From: a virus
Direction: 5' to 3' (one strand)
DNA: 64,000 nucleotides
IMG/VR virus record: IMGVR_UViG_3300033153_007754
Span: 1 to 64,000 of that record
The notes below the pieces were generated by a model. That model searched no databases. It was not told the DNA's origin and worked only from the letters and a program-made list of their open reading frames with translations. Below are positions 49,895 to 58,314 of this stretch, one piece after another. Within the stretch, counting starts at the first letter, position 1, and each line of letters opens with the position of its first letter. A program made the translations under genes and the position numbers.

Positions 49895-50434
49895 ATGAAA
49901 CATAGCTACACAGTAAATGATTTTTATATAAATTTTAACTGGGAATTCTACCTTGAAGCACCATCTTTTATAACAGATAAATATTCTAATATTTTACCAC
50001 AATTAAATGACAACAGTATATATTTTAAAAATACATCATTGCCTTCTGTTTCTTCAGAATTTGTGGATTTTACATATACAGGTGATGCACAATATATTGT
50101 TAAATCTGGAATGGATGTTGATAACTTTACAATCAATGTTTTGTGTGATAGTGAGTTATTAATATTTAAAATGTTTAAAGATTGGCACAAGTTAAGATAT
50201 GCTGTTAAACCCTCAAAAACTGTTGTTGGTCTACTAAATCTACCAAGCACATATCAGGGTGTCATTATTAATTATTTAAAGGCAAATAATGAAGATAGGG
50301 ATGTTTTATTTGAGACTGAATTTATAGGAATATATCCTAGTAGTATTGGTGATTTGGTTCTTGGTACTGAAGAAGGTGAAATAGGTTCTTTTGATGTTAC
50401 TTTTAAATTTACAGATGTGAATGAATATTACTAA
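49895..50434 (+). CDS. Tail-tube-like protein (gp19/gp54 family)
   Basis: The 179 residues contain TSLPSVSSEFVDFTYTGDAQYIVKSGMDVDNFTI, then LIFKMFKDWHKLRY and ETEFIGIYPSSIGDLVLG, ending GSFDVTFKFTDV. This order (early loop LPxxxxE, central W, P-S-x-IGDL, final strand) is that of T4 tail-tube-type proteins. It could be the tube protein itself or a tube initiator. It is the only structural gene here on the plus strand and overlaps the end of the gp15-like gene by 4 bases. Confidence 0.6.
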   Translation: MKHSYTVNDFYINFNWEFYLEAPSFITDKYSNILPQLNDNSIYFKNTSLPSVSSEFVDFTYTGDAQYIVKSGMDVDNFTINVLCDSELLIFKMFKDWHKLRYAVKPSKTVVGLLNLPSTYQGVIINYLKANNEDRDVLFETEFIGIYPSSIGDLVLGTEEGEIGSFDVTFKFTDVNEYY

Positions 50435-51027
50435 TTTAAATATCTAACTGTGATATCGATTTGTTTATAATCTGCTTTGTGTTTATATACAAAGATTGGT
50501 GATATAGTTAATTCAAATTCAATTTTGTGATATACAATATCATCTTCACTCATTTCTTCCTTAAGTTGCAAAGTTTTTGTTGGCATTCCTATATGTGTTT
50601 GTACTGTTTCATTTTCATAATTAACATTAACATTATAATCAATATCGAAAGTTGTAATTAATTGCTGATATATATTCAATATAGTTCTAAAGCTTTCCGA
50701 CCAATAAGTTCCATTAAACCTTAATTTTGTTATAATAGGTGTATATTGTCTATTAACTTTCAAGTTTTTTTGGAATTTAAACTCTGGTATTGGTGATATT
50801 TCAGTTAATTTCAAACTACAAATAGGTAATATGCTGGATAATTCAAAGTTACCTTTTTTAGTTCTATTAAGGTTATATAAAATATCATTAACTGTTTTAC
50901 TTTGATTATCTAAAACAACTTCAACATTTTTATAAATACCATCTGTTTCATATTCAACTAAATTTTTCAAAATAGATTTCACAACATGCATTGCTATTTC
51001 AAAATCAGAGCTATAAGGTATCTTCAT
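50431..51027 (-). CDS. Tail sheath stabiliser/completion protein, gp15-like
   Basis: The 198 residues have SSILPICSLKLTEISPIPEFKF, VNRQYTPIITKLRFNGTYWSESFRTILNIYQQLITTFDIDYNV and a closing strand HKIEFELTISPIF, the same succession as T4 gp15 (ILP..., P.P..m.y.l.i.t....d...i.eqIlp.F.p, then final strands). In T4 it caps the tail before head joining; T4 gp15 has 272 residues. One-base overlap with the amidase gene. Confidence 0.55.
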   Translation of the reverse strand: MKIPYSSDFEIAMHVVKSILKNLVEYETDGIYKNVEVVLDNQSKTVNDILYNLNRTKKGNFELSSILPICSLKLTEISPIPEFKFQKNLKVNRQYTPIITKLRFNGTYWSESFRTILNIYQQLITTFDIDYNVNVNYENETVQTHIGMPTKTLQLKEEMSEDDIVYHKIEFELTISPIFVYKHKADYKQIDITVRYLN

Positions 51028-51641
51028 TATTTAGTTCCAACACTATTATATTCATATTCATAATATTCACCATCAGCAGGGTTTCCGGTTAAAAATTCAC
51101 CTGTCATAAATTTTCTAACAGAGAAAGTAGGACACGTTTTTTTCATCTTTTCTTTACCCAACATTTTATAAGAATCATGGTGCGCTCTTACATCATTTAT
51201 TGATAACCCGTGTTCTGCTATTAACTTTTTAATTAACTGTTTTAATGCTGTAACTTGTTGTGTAGTTGCAACATCATGTACACCATTTGGTGCATCCCAA
51301 AAATCTTTACGGTTATTTTTTAATTTCCCTTTGCCATTTCCAGAAATAGCAATACCCAATGAATATTGATTAAATCCAGATGTTTGTTGACCAGCATCCG
51401 TATCAGGTCGACCTTTTTCGATTGTACCATCTTTATGAATTAAATAATGATATCCAAAATACATCTTTTTACCATCTACACAAACGGGTCTAAATTTAAA
51501 GTCTTCACTTCTATGTAATTTATCCCAATGTGATACATCAGCATCAAAATTACTTGCATTTGGATTCATACTTTCAGCAGTACAATGAATGAAAAGATAT
51601 TTTATTTTTTTTATTAAAAATGGTGCTACATCATTAGCCAT
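51027..51641 (-). CDS. N-acetylmuramoyl-L-alanine amidase (amidase_2/T7 lysozyme fold)
   Basis: The 204 residues contain KYLFIHCTAES with zinc-ligand H19, FGYHYLIHKDGTIEKGRP, SLGIAISG, and RAHHDSYK with KKTCPTF near the end; the histidine and cysteine positions correspond to the zinc ligands of T7-lysozyme-type amidases. It cleaves the glycan-peptide bond of peptidoglycan. Being inside the baseplate operon it may be tail-associated, but it could also be the endolysin. Confidence 0.8.
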   Translation of the reverse strand: MANDVAPFLIKKIKYLFIHCTAESMNPNASNFDADVSHWDKLHRSEDFKFRPVCVDGKKMYFGYHYLIHKDGTIEKGRPDTDAGQQTSGFNQYSLGIAISGNGKGKLKNNRKDFWDAPNGVHDVATTQQVTALKQLIKKLIAEHGLSINDVRAHHDSYKMLGKEKMKKTCPTFSVRKFMTGEFLTGNPADGEYYEYEYNSVGTK

Positions 51642-51661
51642 ATTATTACCTCATTTAAAAA

Positions 51662-52048
51662 TTATTTGAAATAAACTGAATAATCATATTCTAAGTTTTT
51701 ATACTTATAAAACACTGTTATAAAATATAAATAATCTGATTTATGATATTCTACTTTTACATTTATTACTTCAACTCTATTTTCATTATTTTTAATTTGT
51801 TCTATTATATTATCTTTTAAAAATTTTACCATCCCTTTACTGTGATTATCACCAATTAGGTTACCTAAATCACTACCAAAATTTGGGTTAAATGGTGTTT
51901 CATCCCAGTTTGAAAATATAATATTATTAAGGGAATTATTTATTGAATCTATACCAGTTATTAATGAAATATCTTTTTTATCGTTGATAGTAAAATCAAT
52001 ATCAAAATCCACATATAAATTGTTAACTGCTTCATTTACTGTTGTCAT
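51662..52048 (-). CDS. 25: Baseplate wedge protein, gp25 family
   Basis: The 128 residues match the GPW/gp25 family: DISLITGIDSINNSLNNIIFSNWDETPFNPNFGSDLGNLIGD, then EQIKNNENRVEVINVKVEY. T4 gp25 has 132 residues. The protein joins wedge to sheath in contractile tails. A late promoter box (52073-52080) precedes it and the amidase follows 20 bases after its stop. Confidence 0.8.
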   Translation of the reverse strand: MTTVNEAVNNLYVDFDIDFTINDKKDISLITGIDSINNSLNNIIFSNWDETPFNPNFGSDLGNLIGDNHSKGMVKFLKDNIIEQIKNNENRVEVINVKVEYHKSDYLYFITVFYKYKNLEYDYSVYFK

Positions 52049-52072
52049 TTAAAACCCCTAGTATCTATAAAC

Positions 52073-52080
52073 TATTTATT
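52073..52080 (-). promoter_or_regulatory. Late promoter box
   Basis: AATAAATA on the minus strand, 25 bases before the gp25 start; overlaps the stop codon of the upstream gene. Confidence 0.5.
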
Positions 52081-53659
52081 AAAATGATTCACCCTTTGAA
52101 CCAGTTATATTATCTTGTGATGCAACAATAAAAGTTGGGTTTGATTTATTAACAACAGTTTGGTTACTTGATACTACATTATTTTGCTGTATTTCTTCAA
52201 CTTTTTTTGTTCCCTTTGATGTATCATTTTGTTTTTCAATTACTTTCTTATTATTATTCATTTTATTCATTAATGAATTTTCTTGTGTTTTAGTTTTAAA
52301 TACATCACCAAAATCTGTTTTCCCACGAACTGATATTTGTTCATCAACTTGTGTTCTATCTCTATATACATCTATAGCTTCTTCTCTTGTGTAACCTTCT
52401 TCTTCTAACTCTCTTATACCCTTTCTTTCTTTCGATTGTTCTTGTGTTATTTTAGTTAATTCTTTTAACTTTTCTTCTTCTTGTTCTGATAATTTTTTCT
52501 CAAAACCTTTTGAATAAAATGCACGCCTCATTGTTTCTTCTTTTGTTTGTTGTTTTTGTTCTGTTTTTATTTCTTTTAATTCGTTCAGATATTCATTAAA
52601 AAGTTGTTCAGTCTTTTTTCTATCATCAATATCATATATCTTTTCAGCTCTTTTATATGCTTTATCTATAAATTCTTGATATGCATAATCATTATCTTTA
52701 AACTGTTCAAAGTTTTGTGCTATATTTTTAAATTCTTTTTGGAAAACACTACCAAGTTGGATGTCTTGTTTTATCATATTTTCATCAGTAAATCTCTTAC
52801 TTATTCCAAGTTTTCCAGCAACACCAGAAGCTTCTAATTCAAATTGTGATTTCTTAGCTTTTTCTAATAATTCTTTTTGTTGTGAATCATCAAGTTCACT
52901 TTCCATTGTTAAAAACTTTTTAGCATATCTATCTTGTGTATCAATAAAATTATCATAGTTTTGGTTAATAACTTTACTTGCATTATCATAAATTTCTTTT
53001 TGTTGTGTTAAACCTAACATATTTTTTATCGATTCTGAAAGACCTGTTGTAAACATTTTTAAATACTTAATACCTTCTTTAATTTGTGGTAAAAACATCA
53101 ATGTCATTCCAACCAAAGCATCAAAAAAACCAGAATCATCAACATCTTTTTTTTCAGTTTTTTCAGGTTTACTTTCGTCCATCCGTGCATTTAAATTATC
53201 AATAAACTCTTCAGGATTAAAACTTCCCTGTTTTGCTATCATATCAGTAAAATCATCTTTCATGAAACGAGTGAAATCTTCAAACTTATCATTAGTTGTT
53301 TCTTGTTGTGCAATTAGTTTTTCTTGTGTTTCAATATCAAGCTGCCTGAAATCTGATGTATCACTTTGTAATTTAGCTCTTTCAATCAATTGTTCCTGTA
53401 ATAGTTTACCTTTTTTTAATTCTTCAAATTCTTTGTCCAACATAGTTAAACGGTTATCAATTCCCTTGCTTGTTTCCCTACCTTTTTTTGTTGCATATTT
53501 TTTAAAAAAACCTATTGCATCAGAATCTTTTTCTAGCTGTGATTTCATTTCTGTTATCACATCTAATTTTGCACCAATTTTTAAACCACCCTGTGTGTAT
53601 TCTAGTACCATGTTATTTAATTGTTTTTGTATTTCAAATAAAATATTATCTTCATTCAT
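52079..53659 (-). CDS. Long coiled-coil protein, possible tape measure
   Basis: The 526 residues are mostly charged helix with one hydrophobic segment (FFDALVGMTLMFLPQIKEGIKYL, about 187-210). Glutamine- and lysine-rich coiled coils surround it. Length and position (next to hub-assembly and gp25 genes) suit a gp29-like tail-length protein (T4: 590 residues), but no motif proves it; a tail-tube-injected protein is the alternative. Driven by a late box at 53688-53695. Confidence 0.45.
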   Translation of the reverse strand: MNEDNILFEIQKQLNNMVLEYTQGGLKIGAKLDVITEMKSQLEKDSDAIGFFKKYATKKGRETSKGIDNRLTMLDKEFEELKKGKLLQEQLIERAKLQSDTSDFRQLDIETQEKLIAQQETTNDKFEDFTRFMKDDFTDMIAKQGSFNPEEFIDNLNARMDESKPEKTEKKDVDDSGFFDALVGMTLMFLPQIKEGIKYLKMFTTGLSESIKNMLGLTQQKEIYDNASKVINQNYDNFIDTQDRYAKKFLTMESELDDSQQKELLEKAKKSQFELEASGVAGKLGISKRFTDENMIKQDIQLGSVFQKEFKNIAQNFEQFKDNDYAYQEFIDKAYKRAEKIYDIDDRKKTEQLFNEYLNELKEIKTEQKQQTKEETMRRAFYSKGFEKKLSEQEEEKLKELTKITQEQSKERKGIRELEEEGYTREEAIDVYRDRTQVDEQISVRGKTDFGDVFKTKTQENSLMNKMNNNKKVIEKQNDTSKGTKKVEEIQQNNVVSSNQTVVNKSNPTFIVASQDNITGSKGESF

Positions 53660-53687
53660 ATTTTTAAAATCCTAAAGTTCTATAATA

Positions 53688-53695
53688 TATTTATT
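53688..53695 (-). promoter_or_regulatory. Late promoter box
   Basis: AATAAATA on the minus strand 29 bases before the coiled-coil gene. Confidence 0.5.
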
Positions 53696-53707
53696 TGAGG
53701 TTTTTTA

Positions 53708-54637
53708 TTAAAATAATGGCTTAAGAGTGTTTTTTGTTCTTTTTTTTATTAGTTCTACATATTCTGAATTTAATTCAATTAATATGGCATTTTTATTTTG
53801 TTGTAATGCAGCAACACCAGTTGTACCACTTCCAGCGAATGGGTCAAGAACTACACCATTTGGTGGACAACTAGCTTGTATTATAGGGTTAATTAACTCT
53901 AATGGATAAACAGCAAAATGAGCATCTTTATATCCTTTAGTGTTTATTTTCCATACATCTCTTTTATTTCTACCTTTAGGGTTTGGTCTAAGATTTCTTT
54001 TTCTACCAAGTGATTGTCCAACACCATCATCCCATTTAGATTCAACGCCATCCATATCATTACCACCCCACCTATTTAATGGTGCGGTATATTGTTCAAG
54101 TTGTTGTTTGAAAAAATATTTTTGTTGTTTTGTAAAAAAGAATATCTTCTCAAAACTACTTGTGTATCTATCTTTCACAGGGGAAGGCATGGCGTTCGGT
54201 TTTTCCCATATAATAGTATTTCTACAAATCCAGCCAGAATCAATCATTGCTATCATAAAACGTTCAGGTATCCCAATAAGAGACTTTCTTTGAACACCCT
54301 TTACTTTGTTGTTTTTAGCAATTTCTTGACCGGTCCGCCCCTTCTTGTTTTTAGGGTCTTTATGGTTTTTTTTATTCCCAGTTCCAGCATATGTATCACC
54401 CAAATTAACATACAAAGAACCTTCAGATTTTAAAACTCTTTTTGTTTCATCAAATATTATAATCAAATTCTTTAGGTAATCTCTAAAATCAGATTCTTGA
54501 CCTATTTGTCCATTAACACCATAATCTCTTAATCCCCAATATGGTGGTGAAGTAACACAAATGTCAACCGAGTTTGTTTTCAATTCCTTCAGTTTTTGTA
54601 GTGCATCCCCATTCATTATTTCACATTTCACTTTCAT
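53708..54637 (-). CDS. DNA methyltransferase, SPPYWGLRDY type
   Basis: The ATG at 54637 is preceded by AAGGA and gives 309 residues. TSPPYWGLRDYG (about 29-40) and VLDPFAGSGTTGVAA near the C-terminus are the catalytic and SAM motifs of beta-class site-specific methyltransferases (N4-cytosine or N6-adenine). A central region (KKGRTGQEIAKNNK..., RWGGNDMDG) holds the target-recognition part. It interrupts the tail operon, perhaps as a later insertion. Confidence 0.82.
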   Translation of the reverse strand: MKVKCEIMNGDALQKLKELKTNSVDICVTSPPYWGLRDYGVNGQIGQESDFRDYLKNLIIIFDETKRVLKSEGSLYVNLGDTYAGTGNKKNHKDPKNKKGRTGQEIAKNNKVKGVQRKSLIGIPERFMIAMIDSGWICRNTIIWEKPNAMPSPVKDRYTSSFEKIFFFTKQQKYFFKQQLEQYTAPLNRWGGNDMDGVESKWDDGVGQSLGRKRNLRPNPKGRNKRDVWKINTKGYKDAHFAVYPLELINPIIQASCPPNGVVLDPFAGSGTTGVAALQQNKNAILIELNSEYVELIKKRTKNTLKPLF

Positions 54638-54700
54638 AATCAATCCTTCAACGATTACCCAATAATAACATACTTTTAGAGATATGCCAACAATAAATAA

Positions 54701-55066
54701 TTATATGTTTTTTAAACGTGTGATAACATCTTGTGGTGTATGACCATCGAACGGATATTTAGCAGTTTCAAAAACAGGTATATTAAATAAATCCCAATCT
54801 TTTAATTCGTAATGATTGGTAATTTGTCCACTTGGTAATATAGCAACAACAATAAACCACCCACCATCAAAACAATCATTTCCATCAAAGTGTTTTTTAC
54901 TTTTGTGAACATCATATTTTCCTAATTTTCCCCATTCATTAAACAATGCTGCATTATATACTTTTCTAAATTCATATAGTTCATTAAAAGTATGATACCC
55001 ATCAGATAGGTTTCCAGCTTCAATTCTTTTATCATTTATTGCTTCTTGCACACATTTTATATTCAT
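54701..55066 (-). CDS. WDGH-domain-like protein
   Basis: The 121 residues contain DGYHTFNELYEFRKVYNAAL, KSKKHFDGNDCFDGGWFIVVAILPSGQITNHYEL and a closing PFDGHTPQDVITRL. This is the layout of the WDGH family of phage proteins of unknown function. It overlaps the upstream hub-assembly gene by 4 bases, so it is co-translated with tail genes. Confidence 0.65.
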   Translation of the reverse strand: MNIKCVQEAINDKRIEAGNLSDGYHTFNELYEFRKVYNAALFNEWGKLGKYDVHKSKKHFDGNDCFDGGWFIVVAILPSGQITNHYELKDWDLFNIPVFETAKYPFDGHTPQDVITRLKNI

Positions 55067-55779
55067 TTTGCTTGTCTCTCCATATTTAAGATTTCACTTG
55101 TTTTAATTATATCAACTTCAAACAAATACATATCATTTATTTCTAACATAGAATAATTAAATTTCTTTAGAATCTGTATGTTTTGATAGTACCATTTTAA
55201 GGAAAAGTAGTGATTTATTAACAGATACAAATCCTTAAATGTCATTAATTCTAAATCTAGTTTTATTTCTTTTTTGCAATAATTACAATTTATTTTTTTA
55301 TCAAATTTCACAAACACATGGTTTTTGATTTCATTTATTTTATTGTCTATTTTATTTTGTATTTTTTTAGCATCCCCTAAACGCATATTGCTTAACACCA
55401 ACCCTTGAATATCACCATTTATATTTTTTATCTTATAATCATCAAAACCAATATCTGTATTTATTTCTGTTACATCTACATCCAAATCAAAATTATTAAT
55501 AGTCTTACATCTTTGGTTGTGACACTCTAAATTAAACTCAATATAATTTTCCATTGCATAAAAAATCAAACTATACATATAATATAATTTATCAATATCA
55601 TTTATTGCATTATTTAATAAGTCTACATCACAAAAATTGTTCGCTACAACCTGAAAATCATTAAAGGTGTTGTTTGTGTCAGGTATATACAAGAAAGCCT
55701 TGAAATCCTTAAAATTAAGCCTTTTAAAGGTGATATCCTTTTGTGATAATGGTAATTTAATTCTTTTAGTGTAAATCAT
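55063..55779 (-). CDS. Baseplate hub assembly-type protein (gp26/gp51-like)
   Basis: The start is uncertain: ATG 55779 (238 residues) or TTG 55794; a GGAG lies very close to the former. The body has paired cysteines (CHNQRC and CNYC) and an ending FSLKWYYQNIQILKKFNYSMLEINDMYLFEVD...MERQ, which resembles T4-type hub assembly proteins that finish with a W-Y...LE-N-M...E...ME.Q pattern. It is the probable sister of the next gene upstream, since both share cysteine pairs and the IKLP start. Confidence 0.5.
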   Translation of the reverse strand: MIYTKRIKLPLSQKDITFKRLNFKDFKAFLYIPDTNNTFNDFQVVANNFCDVDLLNNAINDIDKLYYMYSLIFYAMENYIEFNLECHNQRCKTINNFDLDVDVTEINTDIGFDDYKIKNINGDIQGLVLSNMRLGDAKKIQNKIDNKINEIKNHVFVKFDKKINCNYCKKEIKLDLELMTFKDLYLLINHYFSLKWYYQNIQILKKFNYSMLEINDMYLFEVDIIKTSEILNMERQAK

Positions 55780-56462
55780 ATCTCCAAATAACAATTAAAA
55801 ATTAAACGATAACTAACTTTTGTGTTTTTTATTTCTTTTTTACAATTCATACAAGATTTATTTTTACTAAAATTAAAACCACCTATATCCATACATTTTT
55901 TTAATTTATCTCTAAGAATGTTTACAATCTGATTTCCATTACTTAATTTAATTCCTGTATTAATATATTCTTTAATGGTTTCTAATTCTTCAATTTTAGT
56001 ATTAGTATTTAAATTTTCGATGCTTGAAATCCAATTATATATATTACCAATTTTATCACCTTCAGGGGTTCTTATTTTAATAATGTCATCACCAACAACA
56101 AATGTATAAAAACTATTTTTCTTAAGCTCTGATGGTATATCATAATTAGTTAAAAAATGTGTAGAATAAACCTTATCACCACAATGTGGACATCTTTCAA
56201 AACCAAATAAATTAACACCATCATTACTGAATTTATATAAGTGAAATAATAAGTAATTCCTATCAATAAAATTCCAGTCAAATTCTTCAGGAATATTTAT
56301 TACATGTTTTTTTAAAAAATCATTTATTATTTCACTTTGTTCAATTTCATTTTTTTTAACATCATACATTTTTCTTAATTTTTTATGGTTTTCTAAAGTA
56401 ATATATTTAAGTGTTATTTCAATATTTGTAATTGGTAGTTTTATTTTTTTTAAGTTATTCAT
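55776..56462 (-). CDS. Baseplate hub assembly-type protein (gp26-like)
   Basis: The 228 residues begin KKIKLPITNIEITLKYITLENHK and contain RCPHCGDKVYST and a late CMNCKK, giving a two-part zinc-binding arrangement. The helical layout suits T4 gp26-type hub proteins (208 residues). It is the first gene of the tail operon after a late promoter. The call relies on pattern and neighbours. Confidence 0.5.
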   Translation of the reverse strand: MNNLKKIKLPITNIEITLKYITLENHKKLRKMYDVKKNEIEQSEIINDFLKKHVINIPEEFDWNFIDRNYLLFHLYKFSNDGVNLFGFERCPHCGDKVYSTHFLTNYDIPSELKKNSFYTFVVGDDIIKIRTPEGDKIGNIYNWISSIENLNTNTKIEELETIKEYINTGIKLSNGNQIVNILRDKLKKCMDIGGFNFSKNKSCMNCKKEIKNTKVSYRLIFNCYLEI

Positions 56463-56476
56463 AATTTCCTTTATGT

Positions 56477-56492
56477 AATAAATATATTTATA
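56477..56492. promoter_or_regulatory. Divergent late promoter
   Basis: AATAAATATATTTATA, the same 16 bases as at 49862-49877. The minus box (56492-56485) drives the hub genes. The plus box (56477-56484) points to a 15-codon frame at 56510. Confidence 0.6.
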
Positions 56493-56509
56493 TTTATTTT
56501 TGAGGGTTT

Positions 56510-56557
56510 ATGAGTGAAATTACAGATACCTTAAACAGGATTCAAGGAATAGTATGA
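56510..56557 (+). other. 15-codon reading frame behind a late promoter and ribosome binding site
   Basis: GAGGG precedes ATG 56510 and encodes MSEITDTLNRIQGIV, then TGA. Late box, Shine-Dalgarno and start are all present, but the frame is tiny and converges on the gp4 gene. It may be a leftover 5' end of a structural gene lost by rearrangement. Confidence 0.4.
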
Positions 56558-56561
56558 AAAA

Positions 56562-57002
56562 TTAAGGGCTTATTATTCTGAATTTACCTTTAATTATTGA
56601 AACAAACTTATAACTAATATCTATCCCTTGAATCCTTAAAGCTTTACAATAATTCATTGCTGCAACCTTTTTTTCCATTATATTAATATGTTCAATTAAT
56701 TGGTTTGTTTTATTATTTGGTGGTTTTATTAGTTTATTTGCTGGTTTTATTTCCCATAGATATTTTTTACCATTTGTAAATTCCACATAAACATCAACCA
56801 AATATTTACGATTCTTTACTTTAGTACTATCAAAATATGGCAAAATAACACATTCAGAATTCCATTCAACAACAGAATCACTATTATCTAAAAATATAAA
56901 AACATCCCTTTCCCATCCTGAACGATACACAACTTTATGAGGATTTCCTTTATATTTTTTAGGATTTTGTACCTCATACCTACCTTGTTTAAATCTTCCC
57001 AT
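56562..57002 (-). CDS. 4: Head completion nuclease, T4 gp4-like
   Basis: The 146 residues match T4 gp4 (150): GRYEVQNPKKYKGNPHKVVYRSGWERDVFIFLD, then VVEWNSECVILPYFDSTKVKNRKYLVDVYVEF and LWEIKPANK. The D...ExK core is that of TnsA/PD-(D/E)xK-type endonucleases. gp4 acts in head completion before tail joining. It has a CATAAATA box at 57024-57031. Confidence 0.82.
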   Translation of the reverse strand: MGRFKQGRYEVQNPKKYKGNPHKVVYRSGWERDVFIFLDNSDSVVEWNSECVILPYFDSTKVKNRKYLVDVYVEFTNGKKYLWEIKPANKLIKPPNNKTNQLIEHINIMEKKVAAMNYCKALRIQGIDISYKFVSIIKGKFRIISP

Positions 57003-57023
57003 TTTATATCCCTAATTTTAATA

Positions 57024-57031
57024 TATTTATG
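57024..57031 (-). promoter_or_regulatory. Late promoter box
   Basis: CATAAATA on the minus strand, 22 bases before the gp4-like start. Confidence 0.5.
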
Positions 57032-57048
57032 TTTTTTTACTATTATCC

Positions 57049-57077
57049 TTGACAAATTCAATTTATTTTATCATTAT
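57049..57077 (+). promoter_or_regulatory. Sigma70-like promoter
   Basis: TTGACA (57049-57054) and CATTAT (57072-57077) are 17 bases apart, with several alternative TATATA hexamers next to the latter. It precedes the 27-residue membrane peptide gene. Confidence 0.55.
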
Positions 57078-57111
57078 ATATATAACTTGGTTATTTTTTT
57101 TAGGGGGCTAC

Positions 57112-57195
57112 ATGGATATATTAAAATCTTTAATGTTTGTTGGTACGATGTTCATATTAAAATTTTTAATAATCTATATAGTTGTTTTCGGATAA
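57112..57195 (+). CDS. 27-residue membrane peptide
   Basis: AGGGGG at the right distance precedes ATG 57112. The product (MDILKSLMFVGTMFILKFLI...) is almost entirely one hydrophobic helix. Promoter, ribosome binding site and composition support a real small gene, upstream of thyX. Confidence 0.55.
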   Translation: MDILKSLMFVGTMFILKFLIIYIVVFG

Positions 57196-57214
57196 CATCT
57201 AAAAAAATAAACCC

Positions 57215-57243
57215 TTTACAAAATAAAAATATATATATATAAT
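57215..57243 (+). promoter_or_regulatory. Sigma70-like promoter for thyX
   Basis: TTTACA (57215-57220) and TATAAT (57238-57243) are 17 bases apart; thyX starts about 40 bases later after AAAGGA. Confidence 0.65.
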
Positions 57244-57284
57244 TAATCACGTAATAATGTTGTTGCGTAATTTAAAAAAGGATT

Positions 57285-57929
57285 ATGATGAAAGTAGAAT
57301 TATTAGAATACACACCGCTTTTATTGATAGCCAATGCTATAAGGTATTCAAGAAAAACACATTCCAGAAGTGACACAAAAAATAAAACCTATATCGGAAA
57401 AAAAGACTTAGAATTAATTAGAAAAGTTGCTTTTGGTAGAAACCATAGTAGTGTTCTTGAACACTCTTTATTGACATTTGATGTAGAATGTTCCGCAAAA
57501 TGTTTATTAGAGCTGTCAAGGCATAGAATAGGTGTTTCAATGACGGTTCAATCAAGTAGGTATACACTTAGAAAAGATTTAATTGAGTTTGAAAAGACTG
57601 GTGTCCATGAAATTGATGAAACAATGAGTAATTATATTAATAAAATACTTGAATTATTAGAAGATAAAAAAAATACAATGGATGACATATCTATGATGTT
57701 ACCAGCTTCTTATATTTATAAAATGCAACTTACTTTTAACCTTAGGAGTTTAGTTAATTTTTTAATATTAAGATTGGATAAATCAGCACATAAAAACATT
57801 AGGGATTTAAGTTTTGAGCTGATGGAACAATTGCCAGAAGATTATAAGAATTTATTAAAGAATCATAAAAAAATAAATGAACTTTATGGTTTTAACGAGG
57901 TTTATGGAGTTAAACATGAAAAAAATTAA
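57285..57929 (+). CDS. thyX: Flavin-dependent thymidylate synthase ThyX
   Basis: The 214 residues contain the ThyX signature RHRIGVSMTVQSSRY (residues 79-93), preceded by GRNHSSVLEHSLLTFDVE with the conserved H-x-S-x-x-EH. The enzyme makes dTMP from dUMP using FAD, NADPH and methylenetetrahydrofolate. Many T4-like phages carry the unrelated ThyA (td); an AT-rich phage has obvious need for dTMP. The start could also be the second ATG. It overlaps the next gene by 14 bases. Confidence 0.88.
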   Translation: MMKVELLEYTPLLLIANAIRYSRKTHSRSDTKNKTYIGKKDLELIRKVAFGRNHSSVLEHSLLTFDVECSAKCLLELSRHRIGVSMTVQSSRYTLRKDLIEFEKTGVHEIDETMSNYINKILELLEDKKNTMDDISMMLPASYIYKMQLTFNLRSLVNFLILRLDKSAHKNIRDLSFELMEQLPEDYKNLLKNHKKINELYGFNEVYGVKHEKN

Positions 57930-58305
57930 AAAAAGTATGATAATCATACTAATCACTTCTCTTGTTGTGGCTTTTAGTATAAGCTTGCATAATAGCATCA
58001 ATCTTCTTTCAAAGAATGTGGTGATGGTTGAGTATAAAAAATGTAAAAGTACATTAAAACTCACAAGTGATAGTATAATACATAAAAATGGTTACTATAT
58101 TGATACACCTTTGATTGGTGGTGACCCATTTAAGAAAAAAACTTGTCAATATAAGGTGGTAGACATAAAGGATGCTTATTTAAAATACACCAAAAATTGT
58201 TATAGTGGCAAAAAGAATTTGAATGAAGACTTTATTACTAAGATTGGTAGTGAAAAAATCAATAATTTTAAATCAAAAAAACTTAGATGTTTTACATGGG
58301 AATAG
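57916..58305 (+). CDS. Hypothetical membrane-anchored or exported protein
   Basis: The ATG at 57916 follows GGAG and gives 129 residues. A lysine-rich start and one hydrophobic span (MIIILITSLVVAFSISL) form a signal-anchor; no lipoprotein cysteine follows. The rest contains four cysteines and is probably outside the cytoplasm. It is translated from within the end of thyX. Confidence 0.68.
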   Translation: MKKIKKSMIIILITSLVVAFSISLHNSINLLSKNVVMVEYKKCKSTLKLTSDSIIHKNGYYIDTPLIGGDPFKKKTCQYKVVDIKDAYLKYTKNCYSGKKNLNEDFITKIGSEKINNFKSKKLRCFTWE

Positions 58306-58314
58306 GAGTAAATA

